This document shows, piece after piece, positions 36,654 to 47,863 of a DNA stretch of 64,000 bases. Position 1 is the first letter of the stretch. Each line of letters opens with the position of its first letter. The stretch spans positions 5,599,184-5,663,183 of the forward strand of contig NC_054085.1 of assembly GCF_017562075.2 (NCBI RefSeq). Direction: 5' to 3'. The DNA comes from Anopheles merus (taxonomy: Eukaryota > Arthropoda > Insecta > Diptera > Culicidae). The notes beneath the pieces were generated by a model. That model saw nothing but the letters and a program-made list of their open reading frames with translations. It did no database searches and had not been told where the DNA came from. A program made the translations under genes and the position numbers.

Positions 36654-37955
36654 TCAATTCTGTCGATAGATTTTTTTGTGCAGTTCCCAAAGCTCGGGAA
36701 TGCTTAAGCAAATCCCCTCAGGACTGATTGAGTCGTACGTTCGAAGGTATCCTTTCTCACATCGCTCACAGGACAATCCACCGTAGCCTGGATGACAGTC
36801 ACATTCCTCCACAGTAGTCACTGTGCCCAATCCTTCATCATACGATGAAGCCATATCAATGGAAAGTATATTTTCCTCGCTACGCGTCCGGTACCTTCCA
36901 CGGATGTAAACCGAGTGGATGTTGCTTAGTGTAGACATAAAGATGAACTTAGTCAACTCATCTTCTGGTTCTCGATCACTAAGCTCATCAATCGCTGGCA
37001 AAAGTTTCCAGTTCGACTCCTTCAGAAGCACCTGCACTTGTCGCTGATCGTGTGATGTTGGCAGAAAATATCCAACCGCTCGATGCATGTTTCGCTTGTC
37101 GACCATGACCACACACGGTTTGCTGCGATCAGTATAGCATTCTTCAGTAACAGGAAAACGCATATAGCCTCCGTAAGCTGTGATCAGGTTACCAAGCAAA
37201 ACTGATAACGGAATACGGAGATATTTGGCACCGGTTGATTCGTCGCCCAGCCTTTCTGCAGTCATGTTTGATAGATCGTATGTTTTCTACATGATAAAAA
37301 GTAAATGAAATCAGGAGCTCTGTAAATAACCATAACATAACTTGACATTTTTTATGCAGCCTTACTCTCATTCGGTACAGATCAAGGGCCATCCGACAAC
37401 GCCCGGTCACTCCTGAACAGAAACAATCGTTCTCTACACGATTTTTTCGTTCAAAAAATGGTGATGGCACATGTTGTACCTTTGCTATGCGTTCCTCCGG
37501 TATAGCCCGTTCAACAGCTCTCGTCACTTGCACATTAGCGGAAAATATCAAACGCGCCTGGCTATGCCGACTACCATCTCCACCCCATAGATCATATCGT
37601 CCAGCATCTTCAGGATTTACCGAGGGGCAAACCAGCTCACCATAGCTGGGAATGCAACGCGACTTTGAAACCGGCCGACCATTGAAGTACCATACTGGAT
37701 TGCACAAGGGTCGATGTCCGTAGTCATGCACTTTGAGTTTGAGCTTTTTCCCCTCCGCTATCACCACATCAAACGTTGGAGTTGTTTCGTATTCCAACGA
37801 GACATCTTGGGAATCTGAAGAGAACAAAACACTATTACTTCGCAATAATATTTGAATCAAGTAACATTAAATCTCTTGCCATTGCAATTTACTATGATAC
37901 ACAATGGGAAAAGGAGTCCCACAACAGCCAAAAGTTTCACACAATCATTCCACAT
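36654..37955 (-). CDS. Secreted Ig + laminin IV A + laminin-EGF protein (compact perlecan-like), 3 exons
   Basis: Exons, read on the minus strand, are 37955-37901, 37814-37366 and 37286-36654. They sum to 1137 nt, in phase, giving about 378 residues. Introns are about 86 and 79 nt. Acceptors are TTCTCTTCAG and ATCATGTAG; donors are GTATCA (weak) and GTAAGG. Exon 1 encodes a signal peptide starting MWNDCVKLLAVVGLL. Residues ~28-112 form an Ig-like domain with WYFNGRP and EDAGRYD, but the usual B and F strand cysteines are absent. Residues ~148-158 (CFCSGVTGRC) look like the first half of a laminin EGF module. Residues ~178-328 match laminin IV type A, including AYGGYMRF. A second EGF module follows (VEECDCHPGYGGLSCERC), then a TGA stop. 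AATAAA lies about 70 nt downstream. This domain order is that of perlecan domain III, a basement-membrane proteoglycan. An extracellular matrix role is inferred. Exon 1 is the least certain part. Confidence 0.8.
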
Positions 37956-39164
37956 AGTAGAGCTGAATCTGCTACTGCACTATTCTGTGTATAATGACTT
38001 ACTGATCATATCGACAAAACGCTACAGATTACAAGCTGCATGTACAGTTGTAGATGCAGTAGCCATATGTAACCGCCCTTACAAAGTAACAACAAGCTGA
38101 TAAGGATGTGTTTCGCGTTTCTGGTTGATTGCACTTGGTTGAGAGTTGAGTTAATTTGTTGCGATACTTGTAAATAAATGATTCACTGACTTATCGCGTC
38201 ATTAAATTTCATTCATATTATAGAGCAAAATAGCAGTATTTCAAGTGACGGTTTTCATGTTTTAAAATAGACCACGGTAATGTGTTACACGATCTTTGAC
38301 AGTAATGATCTTTACCTCCAAGGAAACACTTGTTTTCAAATATGTGAATAAGTTAGAATTAGTTTACAGGAACAACTGCGAGAGCTTTTGTCAACATACT
38401 TTCGAAGTAAGTAGTAAGAGTAGCGTTAGAGTAGATCGTAGTATAGTTAAAATAAAACGTGTTTTTAATGGCTAATTTTGTTTCTTTGTTCTCTTTACGT
38501 CGTTCTTCTTAAGTTTATTTCTAAGCTAATGCTCATTTGCGCAACTCGTACTATCATAGTAAAAATGTTTAATTTTTAATGTTTATTGGGTACTGTGAAG
38601 AGCCTGGTTAGCCCACTCGGATCTACTATTAAACAAATACTGCATAACAACACAAGAAGCACAAGTCGTTAGTTAGTATTAGGGATACGGGTAGTTGATT
38701 CCACCGCTGTGGTTGCGGGCTCATAAAGATAACCAACCGAGTTCAGCATACTGGACATGCAGATCATGGGGTCACGGGCGTCAAACGAAGTCTGAGGAGC
38801 AGCAATAGCCAGAATTGAATAGAGACGAAGTGTCCTGGCTGGCACGTACAGCTAAACCCACAAGAGACGACACCTTGTCTCATAATCGAGACCGCGAGCC
38901 ATCCCTTAGTTTTTTTTTTTATCTATTGCTGCAAATTAATGCACTATTATTGTCATATGCATCTGCTATAATTACTCTCAATTACAAGTTTTTTTTCTTG
39001 GGCCTCGTATCGACTATCAATCAGTAAAACCTGTTCAGTCTTCGTACTTCAACAGATAATCAACTTCACACACCAAGCCACAGAAGTTTAATTTCGCGCT
39101 GTGCTGACACAATTCATTAACATTAAAATAAGTCCGTTATTTTGCCTCAGTGCCGAGTGAGATT
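37956..39164. other. Upstream region of the perlecan-like gene
   Basis: Minus strand upstream of the proposed ATG has TTATACA and TTCAGC about 30 bases apart, a weak TATA plus initiator. Nothing else seen until the retrotransposon remnant. Confidence 0.35.
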
Positions 39165-39366
39165 TTACTTTCTTACTTTCTTGCTAATCCGGCACGACAA
39201 CCGCTTTGCGGTCTTGACCTGTCTCAGTAGTGTCCGAAACCGCTCACGGTCTCGTGCCATAGTCTGCCAGTTCGATATCCCGGCCTTAATGGCGGACGCC
39301 TCCACGCCATCTTGCCACCTCAATTTAAGCCTACCACGCCTCTTCTGTCCTTGTAGACGGCCTTAA
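39165..39366 (-). pseudogene. C-terminal remnant of the same non-LTR family
   Basis: Minus-strand frame to TAA: GRLQGQKRRGRLKLRWQDGV, then EASAIKAGISNWQTMARDRE and RFRTLLRQVKTAKRL. This is the conserved C-terminal segment that normally follows the part where the 57-kb copy ends, including the R-x-R-W-x-D-G-V block. Upstream it is cut at 39366. Downstream about 80 bases may be 3' UTR. Confidence 0.75.
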
Positions 39367-39548
39367 AAGAATTTACAAGCTGTGAGATTTTACCAAATCT
39401 AACAACATGCTACACATTTATCCCAGCAATTTAGCCTTATTTAGCAACGTAAGACTTTACACCAAATAGAACTAATAGGAATGTTTACAACAAAGCCAAA
39501 CTAGTTGATATTATCCAGTATGCGTAAAATTTTCCGAAGTATGCTATT

Positions 39549-40085
39549 GGGGGCCTTTCCGTTTTAAGCTCGTAGGCTGAAATTTCAGCCTGTCAGCTTT
39601 TTGCATTGTATATCAGTTTTCGAGCAGCTATCTAAGTGGGTATAGTTTACAGGTGGGCTTATCCCAGGGTGTATGAATTTAGAAGACTGATTTTTATCGT
39701 TTCTGTTTCTGAATAAAGATTTTAAAAGTGTTTTGTGTATTCGTCATGGCTTCAGAAAGCTTGTTTGAACAAAAGTTTTCACCCATCCTGTCAAAAAGTG
39801 ATATTCAAATTTGGTTATAAAACATGCTATGAGACCACCTGGACTACATGCACTTTGATTCTGGATTCCATCACCAGATCTCTTTAATGCACCTTGGGAT
39901 AAATGTAAACAAACCCGTGTTTTCGAGCAGGTACTCGAATCTAATTCTAGCTTTGTGGCTAGAATAATCTAGACAGAAAATTGCAGGCTAGTTTTTTGTG
40001 TGGTTTTGTATGGAGTGTTTGCATGATTTCAGCCTCCAACTGTCAAACTCCATACAAAAAACTATCTAGAATCGTGAAGGCCCCC
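39549..40085. mobile_element. MITE with GGGGGCC ends, 537 bp
   Basis: Left end GGGGGCCTTTCCG; complement of right end GGGGGCCTTCACG. Flanked by ATT on both sides, a 3-bp duplication that would fit the PIF/Harbinger type, though their usual site is TWA. Internal GTCAAACTCCATACAAAAAA near the right end; no coding frame. Confidence 0.6.
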
Positions 40086-40453
40086 ATTGTCAGTTTTATT
40101 TGATTTCTCTACATTTATTGAGAGTACAATGTTTCAGATTGATTATGAACATATTGAATTGTTCTATTACAATTTGTTTCTCATGACTTAAAATGAATGA
40201 TTATATTTTCTAGACCTCCACTGTTTAAAGCATTTATTACTTATCATATTGGTGAATAATACTGCTAACCATATACGCACGTACAACTCATCAGAAATAG
40301 GAACCCCAGTGAAACTAAACACAATACTAACCTAACATTATGTTGCATATACAAATGTTTTGGCCCAACAATGGGAAAACTGTAGTTTTTGTCATCTTCG
40401 TCTCACGGTTCCTTAAAACCTGCTTATTTTATTCTGCTCACGTTCATTTGCAG

Positions 40454-40623
40454 CTTCTGCGAATAATCATTTCAGCCTAATTGCCAATTACGTTTTAAAT
40501 CGATCAACGATGAATCGAACCATTAGTAACACCTTTCAAGGCTATTCGAATGGATATGCATTTCCGGTGCGGTTGCTTGATGAGTGCATCCACCCTTGCG
40601 ATTGTCCTCGAGGACGGTTTCTT
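40454..40623 (+). CDS. Candidate exon with CxxxCxC motif, unknown
   Basis: The frame begins after a good acceptor (CGTTCATTTGCAG) and ends at a good donor (TTCTTG|GTAAGC). It contains an internal ATG at 40510 and ends with the peptide LLDECIHPCDCPRGRFL. The next strong acceptor (CCCTTACCATCAG, ending near 40827) would give about 22 further residues, including a CC pair, before a stop. The splice signals are better than chance, but no family is recognised. It lies in the gap between the perlecan-like gene and the Ig half exon, on the opposite strand. Confidence 0.22.
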
Positions 40624-41260
40624 GGTAAGCAGTGAAACAATGTCAGCGATATAGCCGTCGATCGGAAATAGGAGACAGAAACAGTGGATACAAAAAATAA
40701 CAAAACTCGTGCCCTGGTAACCCAACCCCAACCAAATACCCGATACCCGATGATCCTTTCCCGCTGCTACGTTGCACGTTGCTGACACTTTTTTCCTATC
40801 ATGTTGCTCTTTCCCTTACCATCAGCCGTACAGCAGCAACAGCCGACAACAGGCCGACATTGTTGTAACAAGCAACGGATGCATCGATAGCCGGGGGAAC
40901 GATGTGCTCATTGAACGGTTTCCGATACGGCCATGTTGCTGTGCGCTAGAAGTAGCATTGAATGTGTGTTATTTTTACATTAACCACGGTATCACCGTGC
41001 TGGGGTATGGCACACGGCTAGGTGAGCATGAGTCACCTTTGTGCCGAGCTGTTTGGTTGGAGTTTCCTTCCCGCTATAACAATTGGATGAAAAAGAATCC
41101 AAGTTTCGGATGACGGATAGGATGTGCTGGAGAGAAAAGTTTATAGAATAATTTAGATTATTATAAATATTGACACGTCAGAATCATATTGGGGATTGAC
41201 AATTTTTTTCAACCAATTTTTTTTTTTTTCAATTTTTTTTTATATGAGTATGAATGGCAT

Positions 41261-41463
41261 AAAGCCGGTCTTATGATACTGTCGTCAAATCGAACAAATT
41301 AAACAACATTCCTTTCATGGGTTCAAGCCCCGAATGGACCGTGCTGCCATACGTAGGACTGAATATTCTGCTATAGGGAGAAATCAATAAGTCACCGAAA
41401 GCCAACCCCACAAGTGATACAGGTAGGCCTTGACCGACAACGGCTGTTGAGCCAAAAAGAAGA
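41261..41463 (+). mobile_element. SINE type I, first of a tandem pair
   Basis: Full-length but diverged copy with box B GGGTTCAAGCCCC. Flanked by ATGAATGGCAT (41250-41260) and ATGAATGGTAT (41464-41474). Confidence 0.8.
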
Positions 41464-41474
41464 ATGAATGGTAT

Positions 41475-41583
41475 GAAGCCGGTCTCGTGGTACAGTCTCG
41501 TGGTACAACTCGAACAATCGTCGTAGTGGTACAGGCAGTCCTTGACCGACAACGGTTGTTGAGTCAAAAAGACGAAAAAAATT
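41475..41583 (+). mobile_element. SINE type I, internally deleted, second of a tandem pair
   Basis: Begins GCCGGTCTCGTGGTACAG, with that box A segment partly repeated. It then jumps to the 3' body (GTACAGGCAGTCCTTGACC). Followed by a third target-like copy, ATGAATGACAT (41584-41594). Confidence 0.75.
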
Positions 41584-41956
41584 ATGAATGACATGAGTTG
41601 ACTAACATGATTAAACAAAAGGAAACAGTAAATATCTAAGTAAACATATAAATAAATATATCCAGCTATCTCCCAATCAAGTACAAATTCATGTACGAGG
41701 CCCTATATTTTAGATATTTCTGTGCATGGTTGCTAGTTCATGTACAATATTAATGCATTTCAGTACACGCACTCAATTTAAAAATTTAATCAATTAAAAA
41801 TAAGAAAGTCTCACTTTATTCTTCGCAAGAGATCGTGTGACAGAGTAAATAAGAATCTCTTCTATTTTTATTTTTCATAAAGTAAACTTTTAATTTTATT
41901 CGTTTTGCGCTTACTAACGATAAGTACAATAAATGCAAGACTCCATGTTTAGTTAC

Positions 41957-42092
41957 CTTCCAATGAATTATCATTTTGTCATCCGATCCAGGCATATTCA
42001 TTATAGTTTTTTTTCGCCTGCAATTCAACTGTATCGATACCTCTGGTTCATTTTCCTGTGATCTAACCACGAAAGCCGGAGGTGCTTCATCA
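41957..42092 (-). CDS. Candidate internal exon encoding the N-terminal half of an Ig domain
   Basis: Open frame ending in a strong donor (AAG|GTAACT) directly after the peptide IIHWK. Upstream is a pyrimidine-rich acceptor region ending in AAACAAG; a second AG eight bases on (GATGAAG) is possible. The peptide reads APPAFVVRSQ, then VSIQLNC, then HWK, matching the A', B and C strands of an Ig domain with the B-strand cysteine and C-strand tryptophan. I could not find the exon with the second half (D-x-G-x-Y-x-C) between here and 38 kb. It may be a distant exon, a lost exon, or this may be a relic. It lies upstream of and on the same strand as the perlecan-like gene, but the phases do not join simply. 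Confidence 0.35.
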
Positions 42093-42286
42093 CTTGTTTG
42101 ATGGCAAGTGACGAGGTGTAAAAAAGCATCCATTCAACCCGCAACCCTTTCAGCAGCAGTGGCAGCAGCAGCACACGGCTACAAGTTACACAGCGAGAAA
42201 ATGTGCGCTGCGTCCCGTCGTTTGACGCAGCGGAACGCAGGTTTCCCGAACTTTTTCACACCCTCATCGGACGCCACACAAACAAA

Positions 42287-42526
42287 ATGGTGAAACGTGG
42301 CAGAAAATTATGTATGCTTCTTATCCGCGTGGCTTTCGCAGCCTTTCACCCGGCTAAAGGGCAAACGCTACCAGTTGTGTGGTTTACGGGGCCTGCCGAT
42401 AAACTTGTGTTCTTCCTAGCAGCGAATGCGGTGACATGGATGGGAGCAAAATTATACAAGAGCAGGAAAAAGCTGAAAGCTATTGAGGCTGTACAAAAAA
42501 AAAATAATACTGGGAAAAGAAAATAG
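42287..42526 (+). CDS. Small ORF, 79 aa, hydrophobic with basic C-terminus
   Basis: The ATG sits in a strong context (ACAAAATGG) and the frame closes with TAG. The peptide begins MVKRGRKLCMLLIRVAFAAF, which fits a signal anchor or signal peptide. A second hydrophobic stretch (KLVFFLAANAVTWMGAKLY) is followed by a very basic tail. Base composition is more GC-rich than the flanks. It overlaps no other good candidate. I do not recognise it, and a frame of this size can arise by chance. Confidence 0.3.
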   Translation: MVKRGRKLCMLLIRVAFAAFHPAKGQTLPVVWFTGPADKLVFFLAANAVTWMGAKLYKSRKKLKAIEAVQKKNNTGKRK

Positions 42527-42970
42527 CATCCAATGTGCTACAGAAGAAACAACTTTCCCGCCTGGAAGAACATCCATTCCGTAGCGGCATTCCGTTCATT
42601 AACATAAAGCAAACATATTTTTAAGCAAACGATGTAATTTATGCAGCAATGTGTTCGATTCATCGTTGATGTTTGTTTTTTTACTTCCATCCACCGTTGA
42701 ACGTATGGTGAGAAATCATTTCCACTGTGAGCTGGAAATACTGAAGGCTGACTTTGAACTCTTCCAATTGCAAAGAAACTTTTTTTTTTATCTTGATAGA
42801 AGTTGTTAATATTTGGGCATGTATTTTGTGTTGCACGTGTCTACAGTCCGAAAACCTTAATTTAACAGTTTTTTTTTCAAAAGTCTCGTGCTCATATGAT
42901 TAGGATAGCAATGTAAAAATATTTCAAAAATGTAGACTTTTCATTACTGTTATTATTATATACATTCACT

Positions 42971-43178
42971 TCTTCTTCTTCTTTGGCTCAACAACCGATG
43001 TCGGTTAAGGCCTGCCTGTACCCACTTGTGGGCTTTGGCTTTCAGTGACTAATTGATTCCCCCCCCCATAGCAGGATAGTCAGTCCTACGTATGGCGGCG
43101 CGATCTATTTGGGGATTGAACCCATGACGGGCATGTTGTTAAGTTGTACGAGTTGACGACTGTACTACGAGACCGGCT
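42971..43178 (-). mobile_element. SINE type I, minus orientation
   Basis: Complete reversed copy, with its CTT tail at the left and a CCCCCCCCC tract in the body. Target duplication ATACATTCACT / ATACACTCACT (one mismatch) at 42960-42970 and 43179-43189. Confidence 0.85.
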
Positions 43179-43189
43179 ATACACTCACT

Positions 43190-45886
43190 ACTTCATTCAA
43201 TTTACGTTTCTAACAACATTTAAAGCTCAATACAGCATCAGCTGTGTCTGTCTGTATTTAATGAAAGAAATCAATACTCTTGCACACACTCTTCTTCATA
43301 TCTTCATCTTCAAACACCTTTAAAAAATGCTATACCATCCTGTACATTGCTAAAAGCATCCGTTTCCTGTTTTTTCTCAGTCCACTCCTTCTACCGGAAA
43401 CAGTGATCTGTTCAGAGAAAAAGTAATACATACCAGCTATGCTGTTGACGATGCAACAGACGAACAGACACAAAAAGTGTTTTCGAATAAACCAAGATGT
43501 TTTGTTTCAAAAACATGCTTACAGCAAGTGTAGCTAAAATCTTACTTTTGCTCATGCGATATACTTTGTTCGCCATAGCCTGACAAACAACCCAACAATT
43601 TTTGCCCAAAGGGTGCTCCTCAGTGTGCATGCAAAATAACTCCTAACAATCGTCTATTAAAAGCGATACAGATGCATCAACCGTTCCACTCGACAACCGG
43701 TACTGGATGCAGTCAAAGCAAGTCACATTGACCAGACATGCAAAACGGTACCAGTACGAATGCAATCCGCTTTGCGCCTTTCATACACTACCCAGCCGAC
43801 AATCTTGTTAAGCGGTAGTAACGTAGGCAGTAGGAAAATCGTGATGCAGGAAAAAATAAATGAAAATGTTGGGCTTTAATGTGTTTAATATTTTATATTT
43901 TAAATTACCATTGCAACCTGTTACCTATGCAAACATTCCCAAAACAATTCAGCTCAAACGTTTGCAACCAACACAACGTTGTACGTTTTACATCAAACCT
44001 TGCTTTGCATTGCTTAGTGTTACATGTCCATTGGGAACCGTCTCCCACTGTGCAGGAAGCATAAGCTTAAGGAAGAGCGTTTTCTTCGCTTGGTTGCGTC
44101 CCTGCGACATCCCCTCTTATCCGCTCATAAAAGAACGTCTAAACGTCTGCAAGAGACTGCTGCTACTACGCTGGTAGAAATAGGTAGCATTCTAAAGTCT
44201 CGTTTATTGGAAAAGTCGTTCGTCTTGCTGTGCGAGTAGGAGTGCGTACAGAATGTGACTTCGAAGCAAGTCGTTATCAGATGCGCCGGCTTGCATTCCA
44301 ATAATAGCAACCGTAGAAGAAGACGCAGAAAAAAGGACCCCCATTGCGGACAAAGAACACACCGGGAGATGGGCTTTAAGGAAGCGGGCGGAGGGACGTG
44401 CTATCCACCACACCCCTTTTCATACTCATTTGGCGCGTGGGTTCATCAAGATATACCAAACAAACATAACTATTCACAAGAACGTGAAAACCGGCAGCAG
44501 TTATTGTGCACCGGAAGTCGAGCCCCTGTGAAGTGGAGCAAGCGTGAGCTGGGATCGATGGATGGTATGAAAATTTGTTTTGCCATTATCGATGCATGTA
44601 CGACATAAATTATTGATCGGGGGCGGGGATAATGTTTGCTGGGCTCCCTGGAGCTTCAGGTGCAGGACTTAGCCATCCCTTATGGGAAGGGGAGCATGTT
44701 AACAAGCGCCGTTAAAGGTTTTGTTTGCAGCCTAATTTCTATGTTGCATCATCCTGTTATGAGCTCCATCTCTGACCTGAGGGACCGAACAGTGCGAAAC
44801 AATGTCTTGTATGTTGAATGATATTAAAAGTGCATTCATTTAAGTTTAAGGATGTATTATTAGTGCGCAACAAACTTTTTCAAAACAATAAAATTACTAT
44901 TTTTAAAATATTTAAATTAACAAAACTTAAACAAGAAAATTTTCTATTTAATAAGGTATGGGTATTGTATTTAAAATAGATAACGGAAAATGGAAAATAA
45001 TTAAACAACATTATTGAACGTTTCCTGCGCTGCATCAATAAAAATGAACTGTATTTCATCATTATTATATAGCAATGATACCGATTGAAACTTGTGAATA
45101 CAAACGAAATGTATGTTTCGTTTGAGCCAAAAAAAAACAACATCAAACTACACATTTTTCCTACAACCAGAAACCCCACTGAGCACCTTCTAGCAGTGGT
45201 CAAACGTTTGACATAATCCACAGGCGGTACTAACCAGCAGGACCAAACAAATTTGAACCATCTTTTTCCTTCTTATCCTGATCGTCTGCTGGAAGCACGT
45301 GCATGTTTCGTATTCGCCTCCCATTAGAATGCCTGAAGCACTGGTCCATTTCGTACTTGGTCTATTTGTATCGGCCAACGAGGGAATGACGGGTATGGTG
45401 GAAACCTTAAAAAATTCAAACATGACTCAAACTGTGCCTGATAAACCATTTGCCAAAGCTTCTCACTTGCCGACGGAACCGACAGCAGATTATGCTAGTT
45501 ATGCTTGATTTATGCTGCAGGCTTACAAAAGGGCGTGCCTATCGCTGATGAAGAAACCCATCCGCTCTTGCCCGGCCAAGCTTCGGCCACAAGCTGATCG
45601 ACGTACACACACAGGAAGCCAAACCAGCATCGTACGCGTGAAGCTTCTTTCGGAAATTTGCTTCCATTTGACTTCGGTTGCAAATTGCATGGCGTGCAGA
45701 TGCGGAGGCGTCAGTGCAGCACAATCGCCCGATACGGCACCCCGCCTGCCTGCCTGTCTGCCGGTAAGGCTAGAATGGATAACGATAATTTAGGGTAAAA
45801 TTTACGCTAAGCCTATTTCGGATGAAGCCTTTGCAATGAGGGCCCGCTCTCGAGGAGGAATTCAATTGCTCGACTAAATTGAATAC
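43190..45886. other. Mixed region with unassigned frames
   Basis: A GC-richer stretch at 44000-44600 and another at 45240-45800 carry frames on both strands. At 45270-45508 the plus strand reads FFLLILIVCWK, then MPEALVHFVLGLFV, to a stop. The minus strand there has an ATG frame ending in a signal-like MVQICLVLLVSTACG. Only one can be real, and neither is recognised. Confidence 0.35.
43540..43645 (-). CDS. Very tentative exon, Cys-containing, upstream of the Ig half exon
   Basis: On the minus strand a frame opens after TTGTTAG at about 43645 (ELFCMHTEEHPLGKNC...) and runs to a good donor, AAAA|GTAAGA, near 43545. If spliced to the second possible acceptor of the 41957-42092 exon the phase agrees. 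A signal-like ATG frame at about 45275 (MVQICLVLL, donor CTG|GTTAGT) would also join in phase. These are sequence-only guesses with no recognised domain, listed so they can be tested against RNA data. Confidence 0.15.
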
Positions 45887-46060
45887 ATGCATTTTGCAAC
45901 AATAATGCGCGTACGTGCCCGTACCGAAACTGAGCGCTTGCGGAACTTACGGAGAAACAGAGAAAGCCTAGTGTACGGTATCCAAGAGAAGGACGACGTA
46001 AATCAGCTCGAGACGGAACCGGGTTTTCCCGACACACCCTGCTCATTTCCTGACAGGTAG
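45887..46060 (+). CDS. Small ORF, 57 aa, highly charged, possible exon
   Basis: ATG-led frame (second ATG at 45905) with a very polar peptide: RARTETERLRNLRRNRESL, then IQEKDDVNQLETEPGFPD. The frame stops in a sequence that also matches a donor (GACAG|GTAGTT), so it could be a coding exon that splices out before the TAG. Codon third positions are GC-rich compared with the neighbourhood. The opposite strand also carries a 77-codon frame, so strand is not settled. Confidence 0.25.
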   Translation: MHFATIMRVRARTETERLRNLRRNRESLVYGIQEKDDVNQLETEPGFPDTPCSFPDR

Positions 46061-46236
46061 TTTTATAAATGTTGTTGTAAGCAGGTATCCAGAAATCTGC
46101 GGCAAGGATCTTACTGCTGTTGAAACCCTACAACGGATTATATTTAAATGTTTCAGGTTTTATAGGACGATAAGAGAATGTGCAAAAGGTGAGAAGGTTT
46201 CATATTATGAAAAAAAATGTAAGAAAATGACTTATC

Positions 46237-46298
46237 ATAGTTAAGTAAGTAAGTAAGTAAAAAGTAAGTAAATAATTAAGTAAAAAAGTAAGTAAGTG
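46237..46298. repeat. (AAGT)n microsatellite, interrupted
   Basis: Two blocks of AAGT units separated by AT-rich sequence (AAATAATTAAGTAAAAA). Confidence 0.9.
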
Positions 46299-46950
46299 TG
46301 TTACGTATTTTATCGTGTATACGAACCCCTTTTAGGTAGTCCGGTGTATGGGTATCCACAAAGATAAAGCTGGGAAAAACAAGGCAGGTTGCCAAGGAAA
46401 GAGCTTTGGAAACTAAGGAAACAATTGATCTTATTGGTAATTTAAATTGATAATTCAATTTCTTTCAATTCAAATTTTTGGGTTATTTTAATTTTGAAAA
46501 ATTAAAAATAAAAAAGTTTACAAAAAACAATTCATCAGGGGGGAGGTTAAACACGGGGAGTCATTATGCACGCTAAGAAAGGTAAGTAAATTAGTTAATA
46601 AGTAATTGAGTTGGCTAATCATCAACCAGTTGCACTTTATTCTTTAGTTTTAGACCACTGCTTAACCGAGACAAGGCAGCAGACCGTGGACACGAGCAAA
46701 TACAAGTTTATTTTCTTTTTGTCTTAAATTAAAATGAACTTAAAATTTCCATATTTCCCAGAAAATGTAAAATATTTATACATTTATATATTTTATTATT
46801 AGAAAACAATTGTTTTTATACATATTCTTATCTTCTGTTTTTTTTTATAAAGTTTGCCATGTCTATTTTTTGTGATCTGGTTACATATGTTTAATATCGC
46901 ATTTAGAAAGCCACAAGTTGACCACACATCATATCCCTTTAATCTAGTTC

Positions 46951-47119
46951 TTCTTCTTCTTCTTCTTCTTCTTCTTCTTCTTCTTCTTCTTCTTCTTCTT
47001 CTTCTTCTTCCTTCGATTTTAGTGACGTATGTATTACCATTCCATTCGGGATTTGAACGCATGATGGGCATGTTGTCAAGTCGTATGAGTTGACGGCTGT
47101 ACCACCAGATCGGCCCAAA
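46951..47119 (-). mobile_element. SINE, minus orientation, tail expanded to (CTT)n
   Basis: Box B (GGATTTGAACGCATGATGGG, reversed) and head are present, while much of the 3' body is gone. The tail is an uninterrupted run of about twenty TTC units to 47010. Target duplication TTAATCTAGTTC (46939-46950, 47120-47131). Confidence 0.8.
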
Positions 47120-47265
47120 TTAATCTAGTTCAGTATACTAATAAATATTCTTTTACTACTGTTTTCTAACGATTGTAAACAACACATTTACAAATTAATC
47201 TAATTCAGTGTACTAATAAATCTTCTTTTACTACTGTTTTCTAACGATTGTAAACATTTAACACA
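47117..47265. repeat. Two 75-bp tandem units
   Basis: AAATTAATCTAGTTCAGTAT... at 47117 recurs at 47192 with a few substitutions, through CTAACGATTGTAAACA. It lies next to the SINE and overlaps its right target duplication, so the duplication includes SINE-adjacent sequence. Confidence 0.85.
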
Positions 47266-47863
47266 TTTCAACTGCAGGAAACATTTACGTACCCACGAAG
47301 CTACTTGTAATCAATATGGTATCCTGCTGTGACGATTTGAAAGCAGCTTGAAATTTTCATCGGAAACGTTTATCACTGCTCGCCGGCTTACCCAACCCTC
47401 TACTCCACACCCCTCCCGCACATAATCATTTAGCAAAACGTGACACTATCAACGGGCGGTCGCGAACGATTGTCCTTGAGGAAAGTGTGCCACTGGTCTG
47501 CGGAACAGATTGGACAAGCCTATCTGACGTATAAACCGAATCAAACCCTCATAGGACGCCGTACACAAGAATAGAAAAAGATGCTTTGCAAAAGAAGTCC
47601 ATCCCTCCGTACGCAATCGGACGGAGAGCATATAAGATAAAAATCTTGATTCATCTTTCCAACCACCGACCGTGGTTTCGTTCTTGTAGGGATCTCTGTC
47701 GCCCTTGGTTAACAATTTTCCCACCATTGCTCCTTACCCACCCTTTCCGTTAGGCATATAATTTCTAGCTTTTATTTATTTCATACCATTGCCATCGAGT
47801 TATCAGTCCACTCGCTGCGTTTTCTTTGTTCTTTTTCCTTCTATCTATCGAACGGGAGGCCGA

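Noticed and set aside
46799..47071. Poly-arginine / poly-leucine frames
   Set aside because: Produced by the (CTT)n SINE tail.
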